A stretch of 64,000 nt of DNA from Nymphaea colorata (taxonomy: Eukaryota > Streptophyta > Magnoliopsida > Nymphaeales > Nymphaeaceae), in assembly GCF_008831285.2 (NCBI RefSeq), contig NC_045142.1, forward strand, positions 25,061,876 through 25,125,875, read 5' to 3'. Shown here piece after piece: positions 21,924 to 34,484 of this stretch; positions within the stretch are counted from its first letter, which is position 1; every line of letters starts with the position of its first letter. The notes under the pieces are model-generated. The model was given only the letters and a program-made list of their open reading frames with translations. It was not told the DNA's origin and searched no databases. A program made the translations under genes and the position numbers.

Positions 21924-24530
21924 GAGAAGAACGTCTAACTATTTCATGGAGAGCTCTCAGCTGCTCTTTTGGAGATCTTTACTTAATTTTAGAACGACTT
22001 GATGGTAGATATGCCATTGATTTATGGTTAGCACTAGTTGCGAGAGAAGTTGTATGCTTTCTTTTCCTTTTTGCTTTCTTTTCCCTTTTTTCCACTGTTC
22101 TGCAATGTAGAGCAAATCAAATGCCTATTGTTGCTGGTTCTGTTATGATATGCATTTGCTCTTAGGCAGAGGAGTTATTTCATTTTATGCTTGATTGGAG
22201 TTCCGTCAATGGCCTATTCTCCTTATGTTGAGAATTACTTGAGCACTCCCTTCTTATATCTACATCTTAGTGCGTGCCAGTGCAGTAAAATCTTCTAAAA
22301 TGTATCTTGTTCTTTGATATGGAGAAGATTTGCCAAGAACTGGAACAGGAACCAATACAGCTTTATTGCAGAATGTAACTCTCCCCTTCTAATGGGATTT
22401 CAAATTGTGCTTGCTTGGGGAGTTCCTTATTAAAAAATAATTGAAACTTCATGCTGCAGAAGTGGTAAATGGTTTGTCGCACTTGTGCTCGTGTGTCTAC
22501 ACACATGGGTTTCTTACATGCTTTTCCTTTCATTTGCACAAACTTTTAGTATCTCCATATATGAAACTGGTACCAGTAAGGTTAGAGCTGCCTTTGCAAG
22601 TTGTGAAATTTTTTTCTGAACAGTATGTGCTATCTAAGAGGATCTTGGACCTTGAGCTTGTTGTGGTCGATGAGGATGGAAACAATGCCCTGTTGTTTTT
22701 GTCTTCTAGCGTAAAACTCTCCTCTGCTCTTCCGATGGCCACCAGTAAAGTCTTTTTGTTGTTGGCGTTGCAACTATGATGCACACCCGAATATAAAAAA
22801 CCCATTCCTCTTCCAATTATGTCAATCTATGAAGGCAGTTGCCTAGTGCCCTTGTCTTCAGGGTCCATTGTCCAATGTGGAAGGCGGACTAGGATGGCTT
22901 GTTCTAAAAGGAAAAAGAGTTTACAGCAGCCATGGCATGTCTATGTCTACAGTTATCCTAAAGTCTGACAACTAGAATCTTATGCCAAAGCAGTGATATG
23001 CTAAGGCAGCTTTTGCTGCTGGCCTTCAGTGGTACATGTAAAATTGGGAACAAATTTGTGCATACCTTGTTGAAGTTGGTTTCAATAGTACTGTAGATTT
23101 CTAGATCAATGTCTTCGCAGCTGACTCTGAGGCTATTATTAGCTTGCTTCGTGTTTGGTGAGTAATCGAGTGTGTTGGCGTTAGTTGAAGCTAACGGTAA
23201 ATTGTCCTCACTCCTCAGTGAACGGTACTTCTGGAGTTCCATATCTTTGTATGGCTATGTTGACCAGTACTACATATGTTCTATACATTATGTTTCACAG
23301 ATGTTGAAGTGTGTAGCCTGGGTGCAATTTCTAAAAATCAAAGTCCTGCTTGCCGTGACGCATTATCTATGCCACTGAACTAGCTTTGTGCTTGTAATAT
23401 TTCTGTTGTATGTACTTTATTTTTTGTAAGAAAACCAGTCGTTGCTTGTCAGGTCTATGTATGTCGATCTTCACCACAATTTCGAGCTTGCTCTGCCTTT
23501 CCGCAACAACATGCCAATCTTGAAAATTCTTTTGTTCAGTTTGGTTTTGAGTCGCCATGAAAATCACTTACTAGTTATAACCTATTTTCAAACTCATGGC
23601 TATTTGATGTAAGGCTGAAACCGCCCACTTGAGTCTGGGGCTGTTTTGGGATTTAGAGTGAATTTATGGTATGCCGTCAACTAGAGTGTCACACTTGCCA
23701 CCATTTGCAATTTAAGAGCCAAAGTGCCATGAGAATCGAACTGTCGATGGAACTTTCATTCGGCCACCTGCGGACTAGCAAGGCAAAGCCTTTAGGGGCA
23801 TATTTTCAAACTCATTGACTATGGAGTTCCATTGTAAATAAACACGTCTGCGTAAGTTGCTTTCCAGAAATAACAAGGAGCAAGTGACAACCATATGTGT
23901 TGCAGCATGCATCTCAGGAAGTTCTCATTTGGTATACTGTCTTCTGTTCTGTTCATAAAAAAGAGCTTCATGCTTATGGATTTCTTGATTACGCTTCACT
24001 TTCACTCACGACCATCAAATCAGAAGACTGCTTGCTGTTGCCCTTCGGCCAAGCTGCGGCGAACGTACCAGTTACTATTGAGGACTAACCACAAGCAGGT
24101 ATCGCATCGAAAGAGAAACTCGATGAACTTGCAGTAAATGCTATAAGATCACGCTGATTGAACTACCGAAAGTGTTACTATGCGTGTTTAACTTTTGTGT
24201 GTCCTTTTCTCGGCCTGACTATCTTATAGAAACAAGTTCATATGAAAGACGAAATGTGAGCGGCTTACCATCGAGACTACGGCAGCATCGCAGAGGAAAT
24301 TTTATCAGATTTCTGTGGGCAGCATTATCCCTATGCTTTAAAAGGGTAAGGATGTATCATTCTTCATTTCAAAACAGCCTAGCCCTTGCTCATCCAGAAA
24401 GATGTAAATCAAAATTTTTTCATGTTGACAGACAATAATGGGGCTAACTCTTGGCACTTGATACTTCAAAACGACAAGTGGTTTAAATTAAAATATCTAA
24501 AAACTTAAAAAACATTTCTGTTAATATGAT
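21924..24530. other. F-box 3' UTR and intergenic DNA; small unrecognised frame at 23897-24088
   Basis: The first few hundred bp are presumably the F-box 3' UTR. A 63-codon plus-strand frame at 23897-24088 has a fairly protein-like composition (contains HAYGFLDYASLSLT). It is followed, beyond a stop and an AG acceptor-like site, by an in-frame stretch GIASKEKLDELAVNAIRSR before TGA at about 24156. This might be a two-exon gene remnant, but I recognise no family. Confidence 0.25.
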
Positions 24531-24919
24531 ATTAAGGGGTTGTTTGGCACCATCAATGAAACATACCTAAAAGTGCAGGTAGATTCATGAAGCTTTGTAA
24601 CATGAATCCACTTTAAATTTTAGGGCAGAGTAACTGGACAGGAACAATATGTTATTGGTGCCGAGAAATCCCCTTGAAGTGCAATTCTAAAATCTAAAAT
24701 GATAGATTTTGTGGTAAAACAATTACCGACGTGTTTAGCCTACGGTTTTCATTCTACAGTTGCCAGCAAAAAAATTAAGTTAGAAATTAGTAGCAAAAAA
24801 AAAATTGGCCTTTCTTTTTTTCCGAAGGAAAATTTGTCGCCTTTCATGCTTCTTGTGTCCCTAGACTCTTTCTCGTGTTTTTGCTTTTCTTTTTTTTTTC
24901 TTTTTCTTTTTTTTTGGTG

Positions 24920-25200
24920 GCTTCTGTTAAAGACAACTGGTTTAACTCCTGGGAGTGTGCCTGTGCAAATCCAAGAGGCATTGGGAATGGAGGAAGCTTC
25001 GGGCCCTCTTGTCCTAGTGGCCTTCTCCGAGTGGCAGGTCGTAATCCTTTCGCTTGCCGGATTCCTGCTAGAGCCCAAGCATTTCCTGCCTGCTGTTTGT
25101 CACCTCCTACGTCAATGGCGGTTGCGGTCGCAGTTACAATAATGAAGACGGCAACAACACACAAGCAGAAGCACTAGTGGACGATACACGACACTTTTTC
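24920..25200. other. GC-richer patch with overlapping open frames, no gene assigned
   Basis: A local rise in GC leaves frames open on both strands for 80-100 codons, but the minus-strand frames lack ATG starts and none resembles a known family. It is bounded by poly-pyrimidine DNA on the left and the MITE at 25.31 kb on the right. Confidence 0.25.
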
Positions 25201-25309
25201 CTTCGGCTTTTTCTTGGAAAAAACGAAGGACCGGACGTAGTCTCTGTGGTAGCCAGTTAATGGGTTTCAACGCAGCTAGAAATTTTGGACTGTAGCACTA
25301 ATTTAAAAT

Positions 25310-25680
25310 ATAGTCACAAAAAAAGCGTTCGTTTCGAAAAAGTGCATTTAAAAAAAAAACGTGAAAAAATGTGATAAATTAACTGACCATTCTAGACTTC
25401 TAAAAACAGAAAAAACATTAAAAACGAAAAAAATGCATTTTTAACGTGTTTTTTTTTGCATTTTTTCAGTTTTTTTATTCTTTTAGTCATTTTTCTATTT
25501 TTATTTGTTGCAAATCTACTTATCTTTTAAATTTGTGTTATTAGTTTCTTACTTATTTTATTTTTTTTATTTATAGTTTTTTAACTTTTTAAAAATTTAC
25601 CATATTTTTTTTTAAGCAAGCCTTATTATACTTAAGAAAAAGTTATCCGTTTAAAAATTTAAGACGTTATTTGTGACTAT
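25310..25680. mobile_element. MITE with ATAGTCACAAA ends (family copy 1 of 3)
   Basis: The left end ATAGTCACAAA is inverted at the right end (ACGTTATTTGTGACTAT). ATTTAAA stands close to both ends (25301-25307 and 25682-25688) and may be the target-site duplication. The 371-bp body is AT-rich, with A-rich sequence on the left (AAAATGCATTTTTAACG) and T-rich on the right. Non-coding. Sister copies are at 30.59 and 34.65 kb. Confidence 0.75.
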
Positions 25681-25728
25681 GATTTAAATAATATCACAAC
25701 CTACTATGATTTAAACAATATCACAACC

Positions 25729-25831
<103 letters not shown>

Positions 25832-26729
25832 TTGAAAACTTTTTGTGAGGGGGTGGTGCCTATCTGGCTCGGCCACTCGTTTAAGCCTGTGGCAAATAAT
25901 TTGATTTAGTCAGTGATTTAAAGGTGCCATGTGGTTATTTTGAATATTTGAAAATATTGTAAAATTTATTATTTTAAATTATTCTATAAAATAATTTTAT
26001 TTATTTATTTATTATAATTTTTTTTTGAAGGTGGATTTACCTCTGGTATGCCAAGACTTAGACCAAAAGACACCTCCAGTGTCTCATATTCACAGCTTAA
26101 CTTGGCTGTTATCTAATTTTGGTGATATAATTGGAGTTGAAATAAGAATATTGTATAGTTTTTTCCCATGTAAACACCCATATCAAATATCTACCTGTTT
26201 TGGATGGAATGACAAAGAAAAAGGTGCAATCTAAGTAGGGAATCAACTGACTTTGGGATGGCTGGTTAATGATAAACTAATAAATCATAAGACCTCCTCA
26301 AGATGATCAATAATGCTCAACTCCCTCCAAAAAAGCAAATTTTTAAGTTCATGAAGAAGCATAAAGCATGCAAAAAAATCTGGTATCCTGCTTCTCATTT
26401 GAAGTCTTGGAAAGAAGCACTGGAGAAGATAACTAGAGCAATGTGCATGACTGCACAAATGGTTGTGTGTGAACTAGAAATATACTGATTCATATATTTA
26501 ATTTTTATTATCGACAAGATATTACAAGGATTTACATATATATTCACGCGAAAAGTAACTAAAGTTCTGACTACAATGACACTGACATGGAGGGGCTATC
26601 GATGAATATAGGAATTCATTGGCGATGAGGGATAGCGATTTATGTGTTGTTTTGCATTACATTCTTTGTGAGTGTTTGAAATAACCGACTTATTTGTTTA
26701 CCTTATTTCATATTAGAAAACATGAGACA

Positions 26730-28053
26730 ATGCCAACAACATGTTTTTATGTTATATCTTTTATTATTTCATACGTCAAAGACAACGTCGACAACAACTT
26801 GTGCATCGATCAATTGGACTATCTTATGAAGGAAGACAAAAAATTAGAGATCAAATTAGATGATGATGTACAATGCCGCAATATAACATGCATGGGAACA
26901 TCAACTTTCAAAGAGTTATGTGATATTCTTCAACATGACAGTGGACTATGTAGTACAAGACATTGTAAAGTAGTAGAACAAGTTTCTCTCTTTCTCATGA
27001 TGTTGTCTCACACATATAAACATCGATCAGTTCAATTTTGGTTCTATCGTTCAACAGAGACAATTTCTCGATATTTTCACAATGTAATGAGTTTAATTAT
27101 TCTATTAGAAGACAGATTCATTCAACAATCTGACGGATCAACTGTGCCAAATGAAATCTTATACAATAATAGATTGTATCCATACTTTCAGGTAATAAAT
27201 CAATTAAATAGTTTTTATGTTTTATAATAGGTCAATATTGCATTAACACTGAATTGCATTTCAGAATTGTGTTGGTGCAATCGATGGAACACACGTTCAT
27301 GTTAAAGTATCTTCAGAGGATGCAACGAGATATCGTGGTAGAAAAGACTGGCCAACTCAAAATGTGTTGGCTGCATGTTCTTTTGATATGAAATTTACCT
27401 ATTTATTAGCAGGTTGGGAAAGAATTGTTTCTGATTCGAGAATCGTAAAAAATGCATTAACGAGAAAAGACAAACTAAAAATTCCTGAAGGTAATTGTAA
27501 TTGAAAGCATGTATAATTTAATAATTTTTATGAAATATGAACTTAACATGTGATTGTGTTCATTTTTTTAGGTAAATATTATCTTGTCGATCTTGGTTTT
27601 CCATTAAAAGGTGGACTTATCATACCCTTTAGGGGTGTGAGACATCACTTGAAAGAATACTCCAAGCGAGGCCCCGAAAATGCAAAAGAGTTGTTTAATA
27701 TTCGGCATGCTTCTTTGCGGAATGTCATTGAAAGATCATTTGGTGTCTTGAAAAAGAGATTCTCAATTATAGCTAGTTCGACAGAACTAGTTTATTCGTA
27801 CATTACACACTCTGAGATCATTTTAGCATGTTGTATATTGCACAACTTTCTCATGGGTGTCGATCCAAATGCTAGCATTATTGAAGATGTTGATGCAAAA
27901 CTTATGAATCAACCTAGTGAAAATTATTCTGTTCAAGTTGATGTAGATGAAGAGTATAAGGTTGGAGAATTCACACGGCAAAGCATCTCTTTCAACTATG
28001 TGGCAAAACTATCAACTTCAAACTTCAATAAATTGAATAACTGTGTATATTAG
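26730..28053 (+). CDS. PIF/Harbinger transposase (DDE_Tnp_4 superfamily), open frame
   Basis: Three exons: 26730-27191, 27265-27490, 27572-28053, with GT-AG junctions and matching phases, giving 389 residues without a stop. The N-terminal part has the helix-turn-helix-like region of plant Harbinger transposases ([14 protein letters not shown] ... [17 protein letters not shown]). The catalytic DDE residues are visible: Asp in AIDGTHV (codon 27283), Asp in SDSRI (27433) and Glu in VIERSFG (27730); the conserved YYLVDLGFP follows the third junction. Family role: cut-and-paste transposition, usually into TWA sites, together with a Myb-like partner. The true start could lie further upstream, since an acceptor-like ATTAG precedes the first exon. 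The partner gene follows on the same strand and is broken. Terminal inverted repeats were not identified. Confidence 0.88.
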
Positions 28054-28202
28054 ACATGTTGATTTTTTCTCTTTATACTATTTTTCATTGTAGACGTTCA
28101 TTGAATTTAAATACTTGATCTTTTATTATTACACGTGGTTTTTTCTTTTCATTATGTATGTCTTTCCTAAACTTGTTTTACTTTGCATTTAGCTAATAAC
28201 AA

Positions 28203-29145
28203 TGAACAAGAATCAAATTTATACAGACAGAGTAAAGGCTGATAAGATACAATAGAGCTAATATGCGGATGATGCGTTGATTGATGCATTACTGCTTCAA
28301 CAAATAATAGGCAATATAGTGAATGACACTTTTACTACAACTGCATATGATAATGTTGTGACAGAACTAAACGATAAGTTGGGTAAAATGCTCACCAAAT
28401 ATCACATAGAAAATTGAATGAAAACGTTAAAGTCTAATTTCAATAGCTGTTATGACATATTTAAAAGTGGTTTGAGTAGATTTAGCATTGATTCAGGACA
28501 AATACGTGGACTGTTGAACATGAAGTATGGAAGCCACTAATAGAGGTACCTAATTTTATTTGTAGCAATTTAATTATTTTGTTTATAATCGCATTTTTAT
28601 GTTAAATATGAGTTTCTTTGTCGCTGTTATCTTTTTTTTGTGTTATTTATAGGCAAATCCAATGGCAAAAAAGTGGATGACGACACCTGTTCCAAACTAC
28701 GAGAAGTTGGCAAATTGATTTGGTAATGATAAAGCAACAGGAGAAGGATCGATGACAGTGAAAGAAAAGCGCAGCCGAATGACTTTAGCGTGTGAGAGTA
28801 CTGACAATACAATCCAGTTTATTGATGAAATGGTTTCTCAAAATCAAGCAGTATTAGAACCATTTATCAAGCTACAAGACGTATGAAGTCCAAGTTGAGC
28901 CCAGCACGGGTTCATTGTCAAAGCGTAAAAAGAGGAGAAGTTTAAATGAAGATGATTTAAAAGAGATTGAAATAATGAAAGATGCTTTTGAGAAAATTGC
29001 TACTACAATTGAAAAAAGTAATGTCGTACCAAAGCCGAGACATTCAAATAAATATTCTAAAGAAGGCATATTTCTAGCATTTGAAGTCATTGGTCTTGAA
29101 GAAGAGTTACAAACCGAAGCATATCTTCATCTTACTGATGATTAA
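28203..29145 (+). pseudogene. Broken Myb/SANT-like partner gene of the Harbinger transposon
   Basis: 150 bp after the transposase and on the same strand. Fragments resemble the Myb/SANT-like (L10-interacting Myb type) protein that accompanies PIF/Harbinger transposase and brings it to the element ends: TAYDNVVTELNDKLG and CYDIFKSGLSRFS in the domain (28.27-28.5 kb), an intron-like gap, then WMTTPVPNYEKL and KATGEG (28.66-28.74 kb), and a C-terminal KRKKRRSLNEDDLKE region (28915-29145). In-frame stops interrupt it, including one straight after KYHIEN and another near the start. The initiating Trp-containing motif is lost. Confidence 0.75.
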
Positions 29146-29229
29146 AAAAGAATGGAAACATTTTTTGCTTGTCCTTTTTCTAAGCGAAAGAATGTTTTAC
29201 TTAAGATGCTTAGCAGAGCTGGAGTTATG

Positions 29230-30587
29230 TAAGACATGAATATTATTTTTTATTTTGCTATGTGATTTTTTTGTCTTTAGACAATTATTATGTTTACCAA
29301 CATTTTGTTTGATTGATCTAAATTTTTATTAGATTTATTACTATAGAATGAAATGTCGAGTGTAAGTGTGCTTCCTCTTTTATTGAATCAGGAAATCAAA
29401 TTAAAAATATTTTTCCTAAGAAACAAATTTTGATAAACCATCGCTAATTAGTGCCCATATAGTGATTATTTTTTGATGGTCAATATTAATTTTTTATGTT
29501 TTCAATCTCTCTCTCTCTTTGGTGTCCAATTCGACTCGAGGATAGGTTTTAACAACGTTGACATCTTGGTGCCATATCATAAAAACTGAACCAAACAAGA
29601 GATTGAAGAGTTTTTTCCATGTTACGTTCAAACCGAACCCCTTTTGATCAAAGCTCGATGAATTCGAGCTCAGTATGAGTCGAGTTTAGGTCAAACCCAA
29701 CCCATTCGCACTCTCTCAAGGGTATGGAGCATGAACTCTTGTTGAACACAAGACCGGGGCTCCACTAGAAGGGAAACCTCTCAATTTTTTAAACATTTTG
29801 AATGTTAGGGGTATTATTGTAAAGTAATATAAATTATATCCTTTCCTTTCCTTTATATACAGACAAACATGATTTTATCCTTTCCTTTTCTTTTCTTTCC
29901 TTTCTATCCAAACAAGTTTGATAATCACCTCTTTTCTTTCCTTTTCTTTTCATTCATTTCATTTCCCATTCTCTTTTTCCTTCCTTTCCTTTCCATCCCT
30001 CCCTTTCCCTCTAACCAAAGAGGGCGTTACACTATGCTTCTCTTTCATTTCCCTCCCTTTGCAACCAAACAAACTTTTTAATTTTATTTCTTTTCTAATT
30101 AATCAACCAAACAAAGGATTGATTGTTCCCTTTCCCTCCAACCAAAAAGGGCGTATTGTGACTGCTCTCTCAAACAGTGAACTCCTTGTAACATCGGTAA
30201 ACCAAAGGGTTGGACTGGTTTGCCATGTGGATGTATTACGTAACCACATATCCACTAACCATTTTAACATATTCATTTTCATATTTTTAGGATCCCATTA
30301 TCATGAAAGTGAGATGATAATTTAGTCTATTAGATCTATGACCACACCCAATAATGCATTAAAAAAAAACATGTCTATTAAGAATTACATGTTTAAAAAC
30401 ATTTAAATCATTCATGAGAATAAATGAACATGAGGATGAAACCCTTATCAAGCTATTAAGCCATGAAAACAAAAATAAAACAGGTCCAGGTAGGGTAGAT
30501 TAATGCAATTAGTCCCTTCATTCCTCAAACAGAACCAAATAAATAAAATGTGACAAAACATAAATTTTCTGTTTCCTTTTTTGTAAT
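29230..30587. other. Non-coding DNA with a CT-rich tract, nested element ends likely
   Basis: 29.83-30.15 kb is rich in TTTCC/CCCTTT on the plus strand. Two copies of a CCCTTTCCCTC(T/C)AACCAAA(G/A)AGGGCGT end-like sequence occur at about 30000-30026 and 30130-30155, suggesting nested MITE ends. No gene is seen. Confidence 0.4.
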
Positions 30588-30925
30588 CATTGTCACAAAT
30601 ATCTTCTTTGGGTTTTCAACAGCAATTCAGCAAGTTTCTTCTCCAGTACAATATGCCAGAGTTGAAAATCTTGGCAGATTTTGAAGAAGTTGAAAAAAGA
30701 GAGCTTATAAAATAAAATTTTGATAACTAAAAATTTTAAAACATGTGAAAAAATGCACAAAAAAATGAACAATTTTGGATGAAAAACGCAAAAAAAATGT
30801 GTTTTCACATTTTCTTTGATTTGTTGTTTTTTTCAAAATGTCGTGTTTTTTTCCTTTTCTCTAGCTGACTTGTTTCTAATGGTTTTTTCACTCTTTTTTT
30901 TGAAAAACATGTTTTCTGTGACAAT
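30588..30925. mobile_element. MITE with CATTGTCACAAATA ends (family copy 2 of 3)
   Basis: The left end CATTGTCACAAATA is inverted at the right end as TCTGTGACAATG. The body is 338 bp with the same plan as its sisters: A-rich AAAATGCACAAAAAAATG on the left, T-rich TTTTTTCACTC on the right, and a GCTGACTTGTTT block matching GCAGACTTATTT of copy 3. Non-coding. Confidence 0.7.
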
Positions 30926-31248
30926 GTTCTGTATACACTGTCTCTCTACATACAGTAAAAAAGCTTAGTGAGATATAATGCTTATAAACTCATATAGTAT
31001 CCAATATTTACTAATATCTTAGAAACTTTGTAAGTCCAGAAATTATTAAAGACAGCACTTATTTATTACAGAGAATGCATTACTTTCTTGTTTCTTGCCC
31101 CTTTAAGTGCTCAAATATCAGCTAGAAATGCATAGATGCTTAAGAACTGGCCATGCACCAGCCCGTGCTTAGTTCACTTGAACAAATGGTTAGGCAAGAA
31201 CTTGTGGAAAACTAAGAAATGCAGAAGGTCTAACAATATAAAGAATAC

Positions 31249-31316
31249 CTATGTTCCTGTGTTCCCCCGAAAGCTATCACAATAGCATTGAGATCTGGAG
31301 CAACACCTACATAGGC
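31249..31316 (-). pseudogene. Single orphan exon of a class 3 lipase gene
   Basis: A 68-bp exon-like unit with an intact acceptor (ACAACAG|GCC) and donor (AG|GTATTC) encodes AYVGVAPDLNAIVIAF followed by GGTQEH. This matches the stretch before and at the FRGT motif of plant fungal-lipase-like proteins (At5g18640 type), but with Gly in place of the motif's Arg. No other lipase exon is visible on either side. This is likely a gene fragment left by duplication or carried by a transposon. Confidence 0.65.
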
Positions 31317-31511
31317 CTGTTGTAAAATAATAGTAAAAAACCACCAAGAACTGAAATAAGAATAATGATAATAACTGTAGTAGTATAAGTGTGTAGAATA
31401 CATACACAAAGAGCATACATAGCCTTATTGTCTTGATAGCTAGGGAAAAGAGTGCCGAACAGCATGATCACAAGCACTTGTATTGACTTCACTTGTATAG
31501 CCATTGAAATC

Positions 31512-31830
31512 TACAAGTGGACATGCAGAAGGGATCCACTAGTTTTTCCTCTCATCAATAACAGCACTGATGAGTTACAGACTTAGCTTCAGCAACATTT
31601 TGCTATCAACTGTCACTTGAACCAGCCTATATGCTAGTTCTGACCTTTCTGACTGTGCAAGCCCAGCCAAAGATTGGTCAACAAAGGGGAGAGAAGGGGG
31701 GCGTGTTTCCAATGCATGTCCACTTGTTTCTCTTCTCATCAATGGTGGCATCGATCAACCAATCAGCTGAAGCAAACTGTTGCATATTCAACTGGCACTT
31801 GATGCAAGTCCAGCCTAAGGCTGGCCAATA
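31512..31830. repeat. Diverged tandem duplication
   Basis: The block from TCTCATCAAT through CAACTG(T/G)CACTTGA to CAAGCCCAGCC, about 31545-31680, recurs in diverged form at about 31732-31820 (CTTCTCATCAATGG ... CAACTGGCACTTGATG ... GTCCAGCC). No gene. Confidence 0.5.
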
Positions 31831-32565
31831 AGGGAGAAAGAGACAGAGAGAGAAACAGAGAGAGGCTTGCTTGCAAACACGCTCAAATATGTGCAAGCAC
31901 ATATCTGTGCACACTGCACACACGTGCACATAAAGCTTCTTTAATTTTTTTATACTGGTGTTACTGCCCTTCTCAAAACATGGGAATAATCTATCAGTGC
32001 TAACAAGCAGATATGGCACATCAATTCCTAAAGGGGGAATGTCCTCAAGCTCCTATTTACAATATCCTCCATATCCTGCCTTTACAAGGATTTACAATCC
32101 TCAAGGGATGGCCTTTTGCTAAAGCAACTAACCTTTTGTCTATTATTTCGGTCAATGGAGTGCATAGGAAATGAATTCACCATGACAACAGGTGGGATCC
32201 ATTAAAAGAAAGCAATAATACGAGTTGAGGTCTTGTGCGGACCCAATAAAAAGATGGGGGCTAAGCGCCCACTCAGTCATTACCCTTGTCCGGAACATTT
32301 GTCCAATCAACTTAATAAAGTCATTGCGTACAAGAACCTCTATGGCAGACAAATTAATCAGATAAGATGATAGGAATACAAAATTAATTAAAATGTGATA
32401 GCTTCAATGTGGCTTTTTTTTTCAAACTATTGCAGTTTTTTCCTATTTTTTCATTTTTCTCTAATTTCCTTTTTTCTGCATTGAAAAATAAATGTCAACA
32501 TTTCTGACAATAGTAACATCTCAAAATAATAATATGTTAGAAGAGAACACATTCCATCAGGGAAC

Positions 32566-34484
32566 CTGGAGAAGTGTGACTTTCTCAAGCTTCGCTAGCA
32601 CTCCAACGGTCACATCAGGGCCTCCAGTCCTCGATATAGTTCAAGTCTGTTGACAGGAAAACAACAAGCATAACAAGATAAACAGATAACTCCACATAGG
32701 GAATTCGAAATGAGGCATATTTCAGACAGAAACAAAATATGGTTACCAAGCAAAGGAGTGCTATTAAGATACCCAGCGCTGCATGAAGTAACTAAATCAC
32801 ACATTGGGATCCCTGCATCTGCGAGTGCCAATGTTGCAGCATTGATACATGCAGACCTGGTTCCTAAAAGGCAACAACATCTTAACACATAGAAGTTGTG
32901 CATGCACGTCTCTCTCTCTCTCTCTCTAACACACAAACACAAATATTATATGCTAATGACATGGTACATTACCTCCATCAGCTTGAAGAACTTGTACAAA
33001 TATGTCAATCTGCAACAATACAAGATTCAAAACAAGAATATCATAACATTGAAACTTAAAAAAAGGCAGCTCACTCAAATCAGGGTAGTCCCCAACCTGA
33101 GAACGAGGCATTAAATGTGTTAGTATGCATTCTTCCATAGTCTGACGGATGACCAAAGAAATTTCTGTTGAACGCCTGCCACAACAAGAAGTTCATCTTT
33201 AGAACAGATTAGAAATGTACAACGGATCATCAAGTTCACTAGAATTCATAGATAAAAAAGCTAAAAATTTAGCTCACAATTTCAACCATTTATAAAAATC
33301 TGATAGAACTTGGAGGGATTTCCAAGCACACTAAGGATAAAAATATATTTATTTCTAGAGCCCAATATAAGAGTATGATCACAGAATAATGTGAAGGCTC
33401 CAAAAGAATATAAATTTAAATGAGCAAGAAAGGAACAGAAAAAAGATTTTCTTATTCACTTTTTAAATTTTTTTCCCTCTTTCTTTTTCTTCTCTCTCTC
33501 CCTCTCTTTCTTTATTTACAGTATTAAAAGTAAGAAAAGAGGCCCGATTAAGCTAAAAAACAACCACATAATTATATATATATTATGAACACATATACTT
33601 ATATCTATAAACTAAATGTGTACATATACCCTTGCGGCACCCCTGCACCCAAGTTTTTTTGGGAGGTGCCCCACTGGTACCCGCACCTCGCACCCATGTG
33701 ACATAGCACCTAGTCCAAGATCATGCATAGAGAAGATACATCTCCAAAAAAAAAAAAAAAACCACCTGTCATGATAAAAAAGGCATAAGGTGGTTGTGTC
33801 CTCCAAAATAAGTAGTGGCCTTGTTACCAACAAAACATAGAAGCAAATCATAATTATGCAGTAATTTCAACATCAGCATCATAGAACAGCTCTGCTGATG
33901 CAAGAAAGAATCAAGATTAAAGAATCTTAATCCAATGGCATTCAAGACTAAACTAAGACTAAACTAAAACTAGACTAAAACTCAAGCAAAGAAACAAAGG
34001 AACAAGAAGAACAGAAGAAAAATAAGAAAACACTTCATTTCTTTCAACTTTTGACTCTTTTACAAAATGAACCATCGTCCCTTTATAAAGAGAAAGGGAT
34101 GGATTGTGGATCTGGATCCATTTACAAGTATTGAAAATATAACTAGATCCAATTACAAGATTTAGTTATGCTTTCATCTTGCATCATCTGCCCTCCAGAT
34201 AAAGAAAACTGACACTTGAAAGTGACTAGTTGCAAGAACCATGTCAGAAGAAAAAGCTAGAAATGATTCATAATGAATAAAACCTGTTCCCTTTTGGCCT
34301 CCTGTTGTGATCACCAGTGCTAAAATTAGCCATGCTGTACTCACAGCGAACCTGTATGTAAAAGGGAAGAGGAAGATAAGGAAAATGATGCAAACATGTG
34401 AACATAAAAAAAATGAAGGGACTATAGACACAAGCAGAAACTCACCAATGCCTGGTCATTGACTTGCTGGCTTTTATTTTGAAC
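32566..34484 (-). pseudogene. RRP41: Truncated, frameshifted copy of exosome subunit RRP41 (RNase PH fold)
   Basis: Six consecutive exons with intact GT-AG sites: 34446-34484, 34284-34351, 33097-33175, 32973-33009, 32747-32863, 32566-32646. They encode the middle of RRP41/EXOSC4: VQNKSQQVNDQAL, VRCEYSMANFSTGD, RSTEISLVIRQTMEECIL, IDIFVQVLQADGG, TRSACINAATLALADAG, DLNYIED. In the last exon five bases are missing relative to the family frame between the codons for Asp and the Gly-Gly that follow (about 32621-32626), so translation hits a TGA shortly after. The N-terminal exons (family start near TGFRLDGRRP) and the C-terminal exon are not found nearby. RRP41 is a core subunit of the 3'-5' RNA exosome. 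The intact splice sites indicate a recent genomic duplication, not a retrocopy. A sequence error in the 81-bp exon cannot be excluded. Confidence 0.82.
33485..34270. other. Intron sequence of the RRP41 fragment, no coding sequence seen
   Basis: The gap between the third-listed exon (33097-33175) and the second-listed one (34284-34351) is AT-rich, with an A-rich stretch at 33748-33763 and no exon-like segment. Confidence 0.4.

Noticed and set aside
24531..24560. GGGGTTGTTTGGCACC as the left TIR of the Harbinger element
   Set aside because: No matching inverted copy was found on the right side up to 30.3 kb.
24749..25164. Minus-strand frames with a hydrophobic start, looking like a secreted peptide precursor
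   Set aside because: The frames start with TTG, not ATG, and end in poly-Lys from a poly-pyrimidine tract; no known peptide signature is present.
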